From contig JAKLMB010000012.1 in the NCBI GenBank assembly GCA_022813625.1, positions 186,001 through 250,000 of the forward strand: a stretch of DNA of 64,000 nucleotides, given 5' to 3'. This document shows, in pieces, positions 1 through 10,212 of the stretch. The notes under the pieces were generated by a model, which was given only the letters and a program-made list of their open reading frames with translations, did no database searches and had not been told where the DNA came from. Position 1 is the first letter of the stretch; each line of letters begins with the position of its first letter. The position numbers and the translations under genes are program-made. This stretch comes from Aaosphaeria pasadenensis (lineage: Eukaryota > Ascomycota > Dothideomycetes > Pleosporales).

Positions 1-977
1 TTCCCTTCGGCGTCAACGCGTACGTGATCTGCAGACTGTTCCTGTAATTTGCGACCTTACGCATGAGATCAGTAATGTCGGCCGGTCTCGTAGAACCGGG
101 TTTGTTCTTGAGTCCCTTGTAATTCGCCTTCACCTCGTCTCCATTGATCTTCACTTCAATCTGCGAGGGGAACGCCACATCTATCCTCGAGAACGCACTC
201 AGAGGTTGATCTGGGGCGGAGAACAGTAGAAGTCGCATGGAAGGATCTGTTTTCAAACGCGTACATGTCGCTTCTGTGAGAGGGAGAGGCTTGTTGACGC
301 TCTGCCTATGCGACGGAGAAGCTGCACTCCTTTAGCGCATGTCGTGACCTATACCGAGTAATCATGACCATACCTTCTAAAGTGATGCCCGAGAATAACA
401 GTTCGCGTATTTGGTAGAATGGACTGGTTTTGAAGAGCGTTGTCGAGCCTGTAATCTGTTATCAGTCATGTCCCCAGCTGAGCAGGAAACCAGATCTTAC
501 CAGCTCCAAGAGAATGCGACGAATATGTTTGATTCGATTGACTTGACTGTTGACCGTAGCCGTTCGACATATTGTTATATCCTGACATTGATGCTGAGCT
601 TTGCGATGGCGCAGATAACGAGGTGAGATCGGTGCCGGGTGGAGGGGCGCTTCCGTTGTTGTGGACGCGGTAACGAAGACGGTTCAGCGTTTCGGCATCG
701 TTGTTTATGGCAGCACGGTTGATCACTGGGGTAGCTGGAGTCAGCGGACAGCGATTGCAAGTGTGAGGATGTGAGGAAGGGTGTGGAGATGGTGATAATT
801 CGTAAGTAGGGGAATAAATCTGCACTCACTTCCTATGATGCGACTCTGGAGGTGTACTTTGTTACCGCTCTGGATTTGCCCTTCCTCTTTGCAAATCCTC
901 TTCAGAACATTATTGACCAGCGTCTTCGTCCGCGCAGTGACGGCCATCGCCGTGACATCCAGAGAATTCGAAGCCAT
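1..977 (-). CDS. pli1: E3 SUMO-protein ligase, PIAS/Siz family (N-terminal part, runs off the window)
   Basis: This is the 5' part of a Siz/PIAS SUMO E3 ligase, a nuclear enzyme that promotes SUMO transfer from Ubc9 to chromatin proteins. The proposed exons are 977-830, 725-501, 448-374 and 305-1, joined by introns with GT/AG ends. Exon 1 and the start of exon 2 encode a SAP-type DNA-binding domain (LVNNVLKRIC, then KVHLQSRIIG). A Gly/Ser/Asn/Gln-rich linker follows. Exons 3 and 4 encode a PINIT domain (FKTSPFYQIRELL ... RLLLFSAPDQ ... YKGLKNKPGSTRPADIT). The SP-RING and C-terminal SUMO-interaction motif would lie beyond base 1. The start Met at 977 directly precedes the SAP helix. The acceptor of exon 2 could also be at 734, adding three residues. 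The gene is divergent from the UPF0642-like gene. Family assignment is firm; exon edges are inferred by eye. Confidence 0.85.
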
Positions 978-1851
978 GAGGAAAGTCGAACGATTTACAG
1001 CGACTTGGACTTGAGAGCGAGCGGGCTGTGAGTGGATGACCTGGGGTGCTATGCGTCTATTATATCGATAGACATTCGGGGCAGTTGAGTTGGGGGACCG
1101 GAGCGCGAGAGTGCACGAGGGATGCGGTGAACTGGTACGAAGTAGAGGAAGAGGCAGAAGTGACGTGCAGAGTGATTACGGTCGTCGTGGTAGAGGCTGG
1201 TTCCTTCTGTCCTGGTTGGCTGTTCCAACAGCACGTAACAGCAGCCTGGTGAAGAGCACACACGCGCGATGGTGGTGAGGGTGCACTGTATGTACTTCCA
1301 GTGAAGAGATATGGATATCTCTCTTACTCGCAAGTCAGCACCTCAAACGCGAAAAGAAGAGGTGGGTAGTTTTTAGGTGCAGGGTGTGCAACCTCAATAG
1401 GCGCGATTGGCAGCCGAAGTGACGGTCATAGTCGGATCGTTCGTCGTCGGTTCACTCAGTCGCTCAGTCGCTCTCTCGTTCTCTTCGTCCTCCCAATCAT
1501 TCGGAGAATCGGAGTCGAGACCAATCGTCCCTAGCGCGGTAAGCACGGACCAACTACCGCCTTGTCGGTTGGTCGGTTGTTGCCACCAAAAAAAATATGA
1601 GACAGGATGACCACGTGACTAGTCTAGGTACCTAGCAGGCAGGCAGGTAGAGCACAGCCTAGAGAGAGAAGAGGGACACACTAAGGAATTAACCTCGACT
1701 TTTTTTCCATAACCACTCCAGACACCCAAATATCTCACAACTCACAACTGCTCTTCTCACCAGGCAGCAACAGCATACGCAGGACATATACGCTCCACTC
1801 TTTGCCTCTAAACACGCACAACACACAAATCACATTCTTCATCTCGCAAAA
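978..1851. promoter_or_regulatory. Divergent intergenic region between pli1 and the UPF0642-like gene
   Basis: These 874 bases separate two divergent genes and should carry both promoters. I see a short CAGG/CAGGTAG repeat near 1635-1650 and a pyrimidine/CACA-rich leader just before the ATG at 1852. I see no convincing coding frame and no recognisable operator. Confidence 0.5.
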
Positions 1852-2576
1852 ATGGCAAAAGGACTCCGCTCCAGCGTCAAGAAGAACAACCGCACCAAGC
1901 TCCGCAGCAGAGTATTCGGCCCTGTCGAAGATGCCCGCACCGAGCGACTCCACGCAAAACTTCTCGAGACCATCGCTCAGCCCAAACCCGAGCAGCCCGC
2001 AAAGAAAGAAATGGACATAGACTCTGCTGAAGGTACATACTCCTCCACCATCCCACCTCCCACCACCCGCGACAGCAACAATGACAATGACCCAAGTACT
2101 GACTATTTCCCCCCAGAACTCAAAGACAAGGAAGACGACATGCCAAAAGGTTCGTGTGTTCTTTCCACCAAAGTCCCAGACTCCTTCTGCGACCCTAGCT
2201 CCAGCTCCAGCACCAGCACCAACACCACCTCTTCCCTCGCAAGAGAGGAGAGCGACATGAGGAATTTCTTCATCTACATGGGCCTCTGCTCCGACATCGT
2301 TGGCTTCAACGAGGACGGGGGCCTCAAGTTTGCCTTTGACCCGCTGCCACCAAGTATATCTGGTTGAGTGAACATCAATGGGCTAACACGTATCTTTTTG
2401 CTGTTTCTTTAGACATGGAAATCGACAACGGCGCCGCCGCCACTACTGCCCCGACTTCGAAAGCTCCCAAGAAGAAGATCAACAAGTCGAAGTTGAAGGC
2501 GAAGACCAAGCCGAGGAACCAGATGACGTTCCCGAAGAAGCCCTCCAAGTCGAACAGGGTCACCAAGCGACGATGA
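1852..2576 (+). CDS. UPF0642 (YBL028C/LLPH-like) small basic nucleolar protein
   Basis: The N-terminus (MAKGLRSSVKKNNRTKLRSR, then VFGPVEDARTERLHAKLLE) matches the DUF2423/UPF0642 family, which includes yeast YBL028C and animal LLPH, small nucleolar proteins linked to ribosome biogenesis. The best model is exons 1852-2032, 2117-2353 and 2413-2576, giving 193 aa. The last intron is 59 nt and has a clear CTAAC branch site. The C-terminus is very basic (Lys/Arg-rich, KPRNQMTFPKK) and ends at TGA 2574-2576. The family is usually nearer 110-130 aa. The excess is a Ser/Thr-rich middle segment of about 68 codons that could be removed in frame if a weaker donor at 2150 were used. Nucleolar role is known for the family only. 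Confidence 0.8.
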
Positions 2577-3130
2577 GCGATAACGCGGCGTCCCGCGATG
2601 GGCCGGCTACGACGAGACGACAGCGCGCAAGCGAGCGAGCGGATCTTGTCGTAGTGACCTGCGAGTTCTTTTTCGGTGCGAGTTCCCCGGCGTCGAGCGG
2701 TCTACACTATTTTTTGCATTTACAGGCGTTTTTTTGCTACATAGGACGGGAGGAAGAAAATATGGGAGCCTAGAGTCGTTGCCTGGAAGAGGCATCACGA
2801 GTAGAAGGAATGATACCATGTCCGGACGGGACAACTTCTTGGGACGATCTGAGGATCGTGAATACATTTATTTTCCTATTCATCATACTTGACCGCTAAC
2901 GTGATTTGATTTTGATTTGTGGTGAATACCAGCAATACTACATCATGATATCGTGACTAATGGGTATAATTATATAAAACATAAACGTCCATACAGGGCA
3001 TTAACCTTCATTCAGCGCAAAGGCTACCCATCCGAAAAACACTCGCTGGTCGTAATTCACACGAAGTGACAATATCGACCCTCCTCCACCCTCTCCCATC
3101 CCGCTCCACCATCTCGAGCAGTCCAGTCAT
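2577..3130. other. Convergent intergenic spacer
   Basis: This is the 3' region between the UPF0642-like gene and the convergent SAM-like gene. It becomes AT-rich around 2870-3000 (TAATTATATAAAACATAAAC), as expected for polyadenylation sites on both strands. I see no further gene. Confidence 0.5.
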
Positions 3131-5344
3131 TCACGCACCAAACGCACCCCTCCTCCCAACACCCCTAAACCCAAACCCACCCGACCCTCTCCTCGCCATC
3201 GAAGACGGCGCACGAGGCGTCGTCGTCACCACCTCCCTCGGACTTACGACCTTCACCCCCACCTCCCCCTCTTCATCCGACGAAATCTCAATGACCTCCG
3301 CCTGGCTCGGCCGCGCCGGCTCCCTCAACGCCTCCTCACTAAACGTATTCGCCAGCACCCACCTCGTCCAATCGTAAAAGACCCCCGGGTCCCTCGCGCC
3401 CTGCTTAATCTCCCTGACCAACCCCTGCAGCTCCTCCTCACTCGGCATCCTTTTCTCGTCGCTCACGAAGTCCGCGGCGAGCCACCAGCAGAGGAACAGG
3501 CGGGTGAGCTTGAGGATCTTGGGCACGTCGCGGGGCAGCACGCCGGGCAGCTTGTCGCTGCGTTCGAGCAGCATGGTGACGCAGAGGGAGAGCTCGGAGA
3601 AGATGTCGGAGCGCTTGAGGAGGGTGAGGCGCGTGCGGATGAGGGCGAGGTCGGAGGCGGGCATAGCGGAGATGGCTTTCATGATGATGCGTTTGCGGTC
3701 TTGGGTTGCGAGGAGGATGGGCCAGGGCCATTTTTGGATGGTGGAGATGGAGGCGGACTCGGGGTAGTCGTTTGGGTTTATGGTGATGGTGGTAGAGGGC
3801 GTGGGTGGAGGGGAGGGACGGCGTTGGTGAGGGCGATGATGGGGGCGCTGGGAGGGGGTCGTTGGGTTGGAGGGGATGGGTCGTTGGGATGAAGGTTGGG
3901 AGCGGGATAGGGAGTGAGGCTCAATTTTTGGTGTCTGGAAAGATGCGCGAGCTGGTGTTCTGGCATCGTTTTGGTTTCTATTCGCCGTGGAAGGCTGTGT
4001 GGTCGTAGTAGGGGCTTGTGGGGTCATGATATTCGTTGAGCCATGAGTCTCGCGGATGTTGTCGATCTCCATCATATCCTCTGGAGCCTCTAGGTCAATG
4101 ACAACAGAAGGCCTTCGCGATGTTGTGTGGCGGGGAGTTGACATGGGCGGTGCTGGAGGAGCTGTCGATGCATACAAAGCCTGAGGGGCTTTCTGGGGTG
4201 TCGTAGCAGAAGTAGATGGTGGATGAATCCGTGTTGGTGAACTTGGATTCATCTCGTCATCCGTTCCCGATGGCGATGGAGCTGACGGCATCTGATAAAC
4301 CGACAATTCCCATTCCTCCTGAAGAAGGACCTCGACGGTAGTAGCCAAACTCCTACACTGGAGACGCAGCGCATTGACTTGAGTCCATGGGCCTCCCAAG
4401 GTCGCGATCTCTGTGCTCAGCACGTTCAGCCTGTTGGTGTAGTAGTCCACGTTCCTCCTGGTTATTTCGATGAGCTCAAGACGCTCTCCGACAGATTCAG
4501 CCTCGAGCCAGAGCTCCCGCGCATCAGAGGCAATATGATTGTCATGGGTCCAGCCTTTGCCGGGATACCACTCCTCTTCAAAGTGGGCGATCTGTTCATT
4601 GATGATCTCAGTGACTCGATCATCGTCAAGTGTTGATTTGTGCCCACGTGCTGGTGGTTTAGAAGGTTCGATCTGGTATGCTTCCAGTGAATCTTCATCT
4701 GTATCCTCACCCTCACCTTCATCATCGTCCTCGTCTTCGACTACTCCGGCCATGTTCACGTCTGCGCTTCCATGTTGCATCTCGGAACTCTGGATATTAT
4801 CTTTGCTCAAGTCAATGACAATGTCTTCACCATCCTTCCATTTGTTTTGCAGATAGTTCCAGTCCTGTCCTAGTAGCGGAGACTCTTCCGCGATATGTGT
4901 GGGCTGCGCCTGGACGAGATTCATAGAGGTTGACAACGACGCAGTTGGGACAAGCTCAGCCCGCTTTGGTTCGAAGATCCTGCCGGGAGGACTTTGCATA
5001 CCACTGCCCCAAGTTATTGAACGAGCTGGTTGCGTCGAGTTATTTGCACTGGGAAAATTTCGACGATAGATATTTGAGTTCGACCTCAAAAGATTGATAA
5101 TCTTCAACAGAGAATTTTCAGCTCCAGGTATTTGGATCTTGATAGTCTTACTAAGAAGGCCATTGTAGAAAGTGGTGAGGAGCTTTTGGCCAGTAATCGC
5201 ATGTTGATTCAAGTAATGTCCGAGTACTGCGCGGTGTGGTAGCATTTGTGGCTCACATCCTGCTTCGTTGTAGAGACTTGTCGAATCGCAAAGGTTGGCG
5301 ACAACTTCGGCTACGCTCCATAGCCATGGATCTTTTCGTTCCAT
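3131..5344 (-). CDS. Unrecognised 737-aa protein with SAM-like N-terminus and SUMO-interaction-like motifs
   Basis: This is a single uninterrupted frame. Residues 5-95 (WLWSVAEVVANLC ... LNQHAITGQKLLTTF ...) have the pattern of a SAM-type helical domain. An acidic stretch follows near 203-220. A helical region at 240-350 may form a coiled coil. A Pro/Ser/Thr-rich segment runs from 350 to 520. A conserved-looking helical domain spans 535-670 (KWPWPILLATQDRKRI ... WLAADFVSDEKRMPSEEELQ). Three hydrophobic-acidic motifs resemble SUMO-interaction motifs: DIVIDLSKD (~174), VVIDLEAPED (~414) and VIEISSDEEGE (~684). The tail is Gly/Arg-rich. A nuclear, SUMO-binding chromatin role is my inference; I do not recognise an ortholog with known function. 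It is divergent from glutathione synthetase. Confidence 0.8.
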   Translation of the reverse strand: MERKDPWLWSVAEVVANLCDSTSLYNEAGCEPQMLPHRAVLGHYLNQHAITGQKLLTTFYNGLLSKTIKIQIPGAENSLLKIINLLRSNSNIYRRNFPSANNSTQPARSITWGSGMQSPPGRIFEPKRAELVPTASLSTSMNLVQAQPTHIAEESPLLGQDWNYLQNKWKDGEDIVIDLSKDNIQSSEMQHGSADVNMAGVVEDEDDDEGEGEDTDEDSLEAYQIEPSKPPARGHKSTLDDDRVTEIINEQIAHFEEEWYPGKGWTHDNHIASDARELWLEAESVGERLELIEITRRNVDYYTNRLNVLSTEIATLGGPWTQVNALRLQCRSLATTVEVLLQEEWELSVYQMPSAPSPSGTDDEMNPSSPTRIHPPSTSATTPQKAPQALYASTAPPAPPMSTPRHTTSRRPSVVIDLEAPEDMMEIDNIRETHGSTNIMTPQAPTTTTQPSTANRNQNDARTPARASFQTPKIEPHSLSRSQPSSQRPIPSNPTTPSQRPHHRPHQRRPSPPPTPSTTITINPNDYPESASISTIQKWPWPILLATQDRKRIIMKAISAMPASDLALIRTRLTLLKRSDIFSELSLCVTMLLERSDKLPGVLPRDVPKILKLTRLFLCWWLAADFVSDEKRMPSEEELQGLVREIKQGARDPGVFYDWTRWVLANTFSEEALREPARPSQAEVIEISSDEEGEVGVKVVSPREVVTTTPRAPSSMARRGSGGFGFRGVGRRGAFGA

Positions 5345-6031
5345 GATTGCTCTGATGAGACGGTGGCCAAAGCCCAGGATATGAGTGCAGAGATTGTAGC
5401 TTTCTCAAAGTCGACGTTTGTGAACGATGAGTTGCTAATGCGTGAGAAGATCCCCATGCCAAGGCGTACTGTAGCACCCGAGAAACTTGATTGTACACAA
5501 TGAGATTGTACTATCATGGATAGACTCCAGATTGAAGTAGATCGCTGATTGGTGAGCACCAGTTACCAACGAGGAGAGATCGAATTTGTGCTCTCACTCG
5601 ATTGATTCTACCGTTGACTGGCGTCCACGAAGAGTGAGGGTGAGAAGTGGAGAGAGATAGAGAGTAGTTCTACATCCAGTTACAAATGTACGAAGTAGTC
5701 GCTTCTGGTTTGGTGACACATTGGCCGGCCTCTATGGTGATCTGTGCACCAATAGAAACGACCATGAGGGGTCGTATAATCACGTGAGTTCGCGTGTAAC
5801 ATGAATTATTGTAGGTTATATGAAGATTTAACGCGATCTGAGTATCATATGCTGTAATAACATATTGATTACCCTGGTAATACTCGAATTCCACGCGTTT
5901 CTGCCTTTATTAGCTCCGAGCTTCGGCTGACGAATGAGCTCATCGCTTAGCGCGAAAGCATCTTTCCGTTCTCGAAGCATCTTTCGAGGCTCGAACTTCC
6001 ACAATCACGAACAACAAGAAATTCCATAGAA
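5345..6031. promoter_or_regulatory. Divergent promoter region of the SAM-like gene and gsh2
   Basis: These 687 bases lie between two divergent start codons. The part near 5790-5890 is AT-rich. A short duplicated phrase, GAAGCATCTTTC followed by a near copy, occurs at about 5955-5985 just upstream of the gsh2 start. I see no additional gene. Confidence 0.45.
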
Positions 6032-7745
6032 ATGGCAGCTTCTTCGCTTTCAAGCTATCCGCCTGAGCTCTCTCCTGACGAGGAGCAGTACCTCCTCACG
6101 AATCTTAAAGACTGGTCAATCGCTCATGGCTTGGCAGTGCGGCCCCCGCCATCATTTGTAACTGCAACCCAGGACCCCTCGGGAGTGTTGGCTTCAACTG
6201 CTCCAGTCACTCTATTTCCCAGCCCGTTTCCTCGTAACTGCTTTGAAGAGGGCCTCGCAATACAAAAGGCCTATAATGAGCTTTACTCGGCTATAGCAAG
6301 AGATGAAAAGTGGCTTCAAGGCATAGTGGAAGAGTATGTCACCTTTCATGTTGCTAAACCTCGGATTATAAATACAACCTAATTCTCTCATCACACCGCG
6401 TCTCGGATTGAGGTTCATCAGTAAAAGAGTTCCTGCTTACGAAGTATATCAGGCTAATCGATATCGATGATTTCGTGAGCAAGCTCTGGCAGACCCATCT
6501 GGCCGTGAAGAAGGAGGGCTATGTCCAGGTATAGAACTCAACTACCCAGTGTCATGGCCAAGCTCACAGTCCCAACAGGACCTGACTCTGGGGCTGTTTC
6601 GATCTGATTATATGGTCCATGTGGACCAGTCAGCTTCAAACGCAACCCCAGGACTGAAGCAGGTGGAGTTCAACACAATTGCATCCTCTTTCGGAGGCCT
6701 GTCCGCCCAGGTTTCAGCACTTCACCGATATCTACTGTCCATTGACGCCTACCCGGCCTCCGCCACTTCTGTAATCAAAGCTGAGGCTCTTCGCCAAAGT
6801 AAATCGGCATCATCGTTGGCGCGTGGCTTAGCGACTGCCCACAAAGCGTATGGTCAATCGCGCACAGGACGCCCGCTGTGCGTTCTTTTTGTCGTTCAGG
6901 ATCCAGAAAGGAATGTGTTCGATCAGCGACACCTCGAATATGCATTGCTCGAAGAGAGTGGGGTACGAGCATTCCGGTTACCATTCCACCGGACTCAAGC
7001 CGACACAAAGCTTGCGGAGGACCGAACACTGTTGTATAGTCCACCCAATTCTCCCGCAACAAGCTATGAGGTTACTACAGTCTACTTCCGAGCGGGCTAC
7101 TCGCCTGATGACTATCCGAACGAAGCAGATTGGACATCCAGACTTCACCTTGAACGCAGCCGTGCCATTAAATGTCCGAGCATTCTAACCCACCTGGCTG
7201 GATGTAAGAAAGTCCAACAAGTACTCGCAACACCGCACTCTCCCCACCTCAAACGGTTCCTGCCCGACGAGAAGGTTGCATCACGTGTTCTCTCTACCTT
7301 TGCACCTATATATCCGCTAGACCAGAGCGAAGCAGGTCAGGAGGCTATAAGATTGGCGAAGAATCCAGAGTCCGCTGCCCGTTATGTTCTCAAACCTCAA
7401 CGAGAGGGTGGAGGTAATAACATCTACCGCAAAGCGATTCCGCCATTCCTGCAGAATCTTCCCGAGACGCATTGGCCCGCCTACATCTTGATGGAAATGA
7501 TTGAACCGCCTGCGCTCAAGAACGCCATTTTCCGTAACGGCGAGCTTCAGAGTGGAGGCGTCATTTGTGAACTAGGCGTTTACGGAGTCTGTTTATGGAA
7601 GAACGGATCCGGAGATAACCAAGGTGAGATACTCGAAAACCAAGAGGCTGGATACTTGCTTCGAACGAAAGGTGATCAGAGTGAGGAGGGAGGTGTTGCA
7701 GCGGGATTCGGTGCTGTTGACAGTTGCTGTCTAGTCGAAGTTTGA
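6032..7745 (+). CDS. gsh2: Glutathione synthetase, eukaryotic type
   Basis: The product ligates glycine to gamma-glutamylcysteine with ATP, the second step of cytosolic glutathione synthesis. Exons 6032-6333, 6453-6528 and 6579-7745 join in phase to 514 aa, close to the usual length of about 500. Family hallmarks are LGLFRSDYMVH and QVEFNTIASSFGGL in the substrate domain, PSILTHLAGCKKVQQ, the Gly-rich ATP loop YVLKPQREGGGNNIYR near residue 394, and LMEMIEPP. The C-terminal GYLLRTK ... GGVAAGFGAVDSC matches the end of the family. The second intron is only 50 nt and is required, because its first codons would read into TAG. Metal-ligating Glu residues sit in the EFNTI and GGGNN motifs, as expected. 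No anomaly is seen. Confidence 0.95.
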
Positions 7746-10212
7746 TGCCGCACTTCGACGAATCGGTATTGTGGTTACTGGAGTTACGAATTCGTGCTGT
7801 GGTCCGTTAGTCGCCATTGGACGGGAACAACTATGGTTGCCCGTAGTGGCCGTTGTCCACGAAAACAACGTCCTTGGCAGCGGTGCCATCTACCATGCGA
7901 CACATACACAGTGCTACAAGTAGAAGTAAATAGGGGCACCATGATAGGACGGTGATTCAGAGACTCAACCAATTCAACAGACAACCATTTTTGCCCGATG
8001 TCAGACACACCGCTGGACCGTGCTATGCGACGACTGCAACTGCAACTGCAACAGTTTCGCAAATGGAGCACGAGTCAGAAGCTTTCAGCATCCGCCCGAT
8101 ACCACATGCAAGGCCTTTTCCTTTTTTTCCTTCTTTCTCTTTTCGCAGTCTCGCTTTCGCACCGTAAGAGACTGCGTGACAATTGCGAGAGAATATTGGT
8201 TAATCTTAAATGACCCACCTCCACCACTTCGACGATTGCCTAAATGATGAAATAAACTATAAGCTACCATCATAGAGCGATGATCCCTGAGGTTAGAACG
8301 CGCGAAACGACGGGGCCGCTCCACAATAATGGATCGGTCGGGTACCACGAACTTATATCCTGACATCAAAGAAGTCCACAGCGAGGAGTATGCGACAAGT
8401 GCTAACTATGGTTCGCGAATTCTGTGCTTGCAATGGCCAGGTTCGAGCATATCCCGAATTTTGAACGAGCCAGCTGAGTGATGTTTCAATACCCGAAGCA
8501 AGGAGAGAATACCAGAACCAGACTGAACACCAAAGAACCGGATCTCCAACAAGTAAATCGATCCCGTGCCAAGTGCACGTACCTCGGGAAGATCTATCGA
8601 TAGGTATTCGATCTTCGATGAATTAATTGATCGTCTCTCATAATAACAAAGGAAAAGTCGACATGATGCTGGTCAATGTTGAGGATGGGCCTCGGTTAGG
8701 CTCGTACGATGTGAGCAGAATTCATCTAGCATGGCTATTTACAACATACAAGAGGAGACGAAGCTGAGGCTTTATCCTGGTGGCTCTCTTACACTGGCTT
8801 GATGAAGGAAGGGGGCATTGTTATGCAGGGCACTCAGTCAGAGGGGAGGGACTTATGCACGGGGCTGGGGGTCACCCGTCCTCCCGTGTTCTGATGCTGC
8901 AAGCAAAATGCGCATGGATCAAAGTTCAAAGAGTGGGCTTGCATTGGCGTCGAGCCACGAGGCATCGGGATGGGCTCCGCATTTCTTACACACTTATTAT
9001 TGTACCCTTAGGTACACTTACCTACTTACACCAAGGCTCGGAACTGTGCACACAAGATGTAGCCAGCCTTGGGAAAATCTGTGGGGAGTGTGCATGGCTT
9101 CGCACCCATATTGCCTTCCTCCATTGGCTCAACTCGATATTACACTGCGCGACTCCGACGCGTCGTTGATTTCGGCTACATACATCATCGACTATTGTGT
9201 ACACCAATTACAAAGTACAACTGACTAGTCCTGTTCTGCCTGTCGTCGCATATCCATACCCACGCTCACTCCCACGCCAACCCCCATCGCGAGTTTGAAG
9301 CATCTCATGCGATGCGAGCGCATCCGATTGATCGTACACAGCTCAGCTCGTCTATGAGCTGGCGAATTCTCTGCCAGTCAGTTGGGTTCGCAACTGATCT
9401 TGCTCGCGCACAATCAAGGGAGTCGTACGTTCCCCCTACTGTCTTATATGTCTACGCGACTGCAGATGTGTACTCGACTCTCACTCGTCCACATTCCATG
9501 CATGTCTACCTGGACATTGCCCATCAATTAGAGTGTGATTCTATTCTGCCCGTCTTGGTAGCTTCAAGCCGAGCCTTTTCCCAAGCGCCAGAGACGTTGA
9601 GAATTGGGAGGCCGTGGCTGAATGCAATTTCCTGAAACTCCAACGATACTAAACGTAGTATAATGCGTTCCGAGCGAGAGAGCATAGTCGACGCCGTCGC
9701 GCCTCATACGCTCACCATGGTTCAAACATTCCCTAATTGTGTTCAAGGGGCCCGAGCTCCATCACTTTCAAGAGGATAGTATCAGTTGACGATCAAACTG
9801 GGACACTGGTGGGCTGTGGACGGCTCTTGTGGCCGACCATGATCCCTGTCATCTTGACGACTTTGATTTCTACTTGGTATGCCCACGCTGCTGTGCATCT
9901 GCTGCATCTACTTTCACCAGCATCCATTGGATTGCCTGTTTGTCTTGTCCGACCTCTTCACCCTCTTTTGCACATTCATACGTAATTTTGAATCACTTCT
10001 CTGGCTCTCCAACTCTCAGTCCTTCCTTAACAACATTTCCTCTTTCTTTTGCGCGTGGTTTCCTTCTTTGCTGGTATTACATCGAACCGTTTGCACGCTT
10101 TACACTTCGCAGCAGCCTCCGATACATTCATACCCAACATAATAACCCCACGTTCATGGAATTCGATATCGTACATAATCTAGATCTCTTGTAGAGTCTA
10201 TACGGCGTCGCT
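7746..10212. other. Gene-poor intergenic region (2.5 kb)
   Basis: Short frames here lack splice partners, domains or coding-like composition. There is a small TGCAAC repeat at about 8035-8052. A pyrimidine-rich stretch at 9890-10100 precedes the TMEM198-like gene and may be its 5' leader or promoter. Nothing else is recognised. Confidence 0.4.

Noticed and set aside
8780..9228. Two overlapping plus-strand frames of about 130 codons
   Set aside because: They overlap each other in different frames, have no domain, and show no coding bias.
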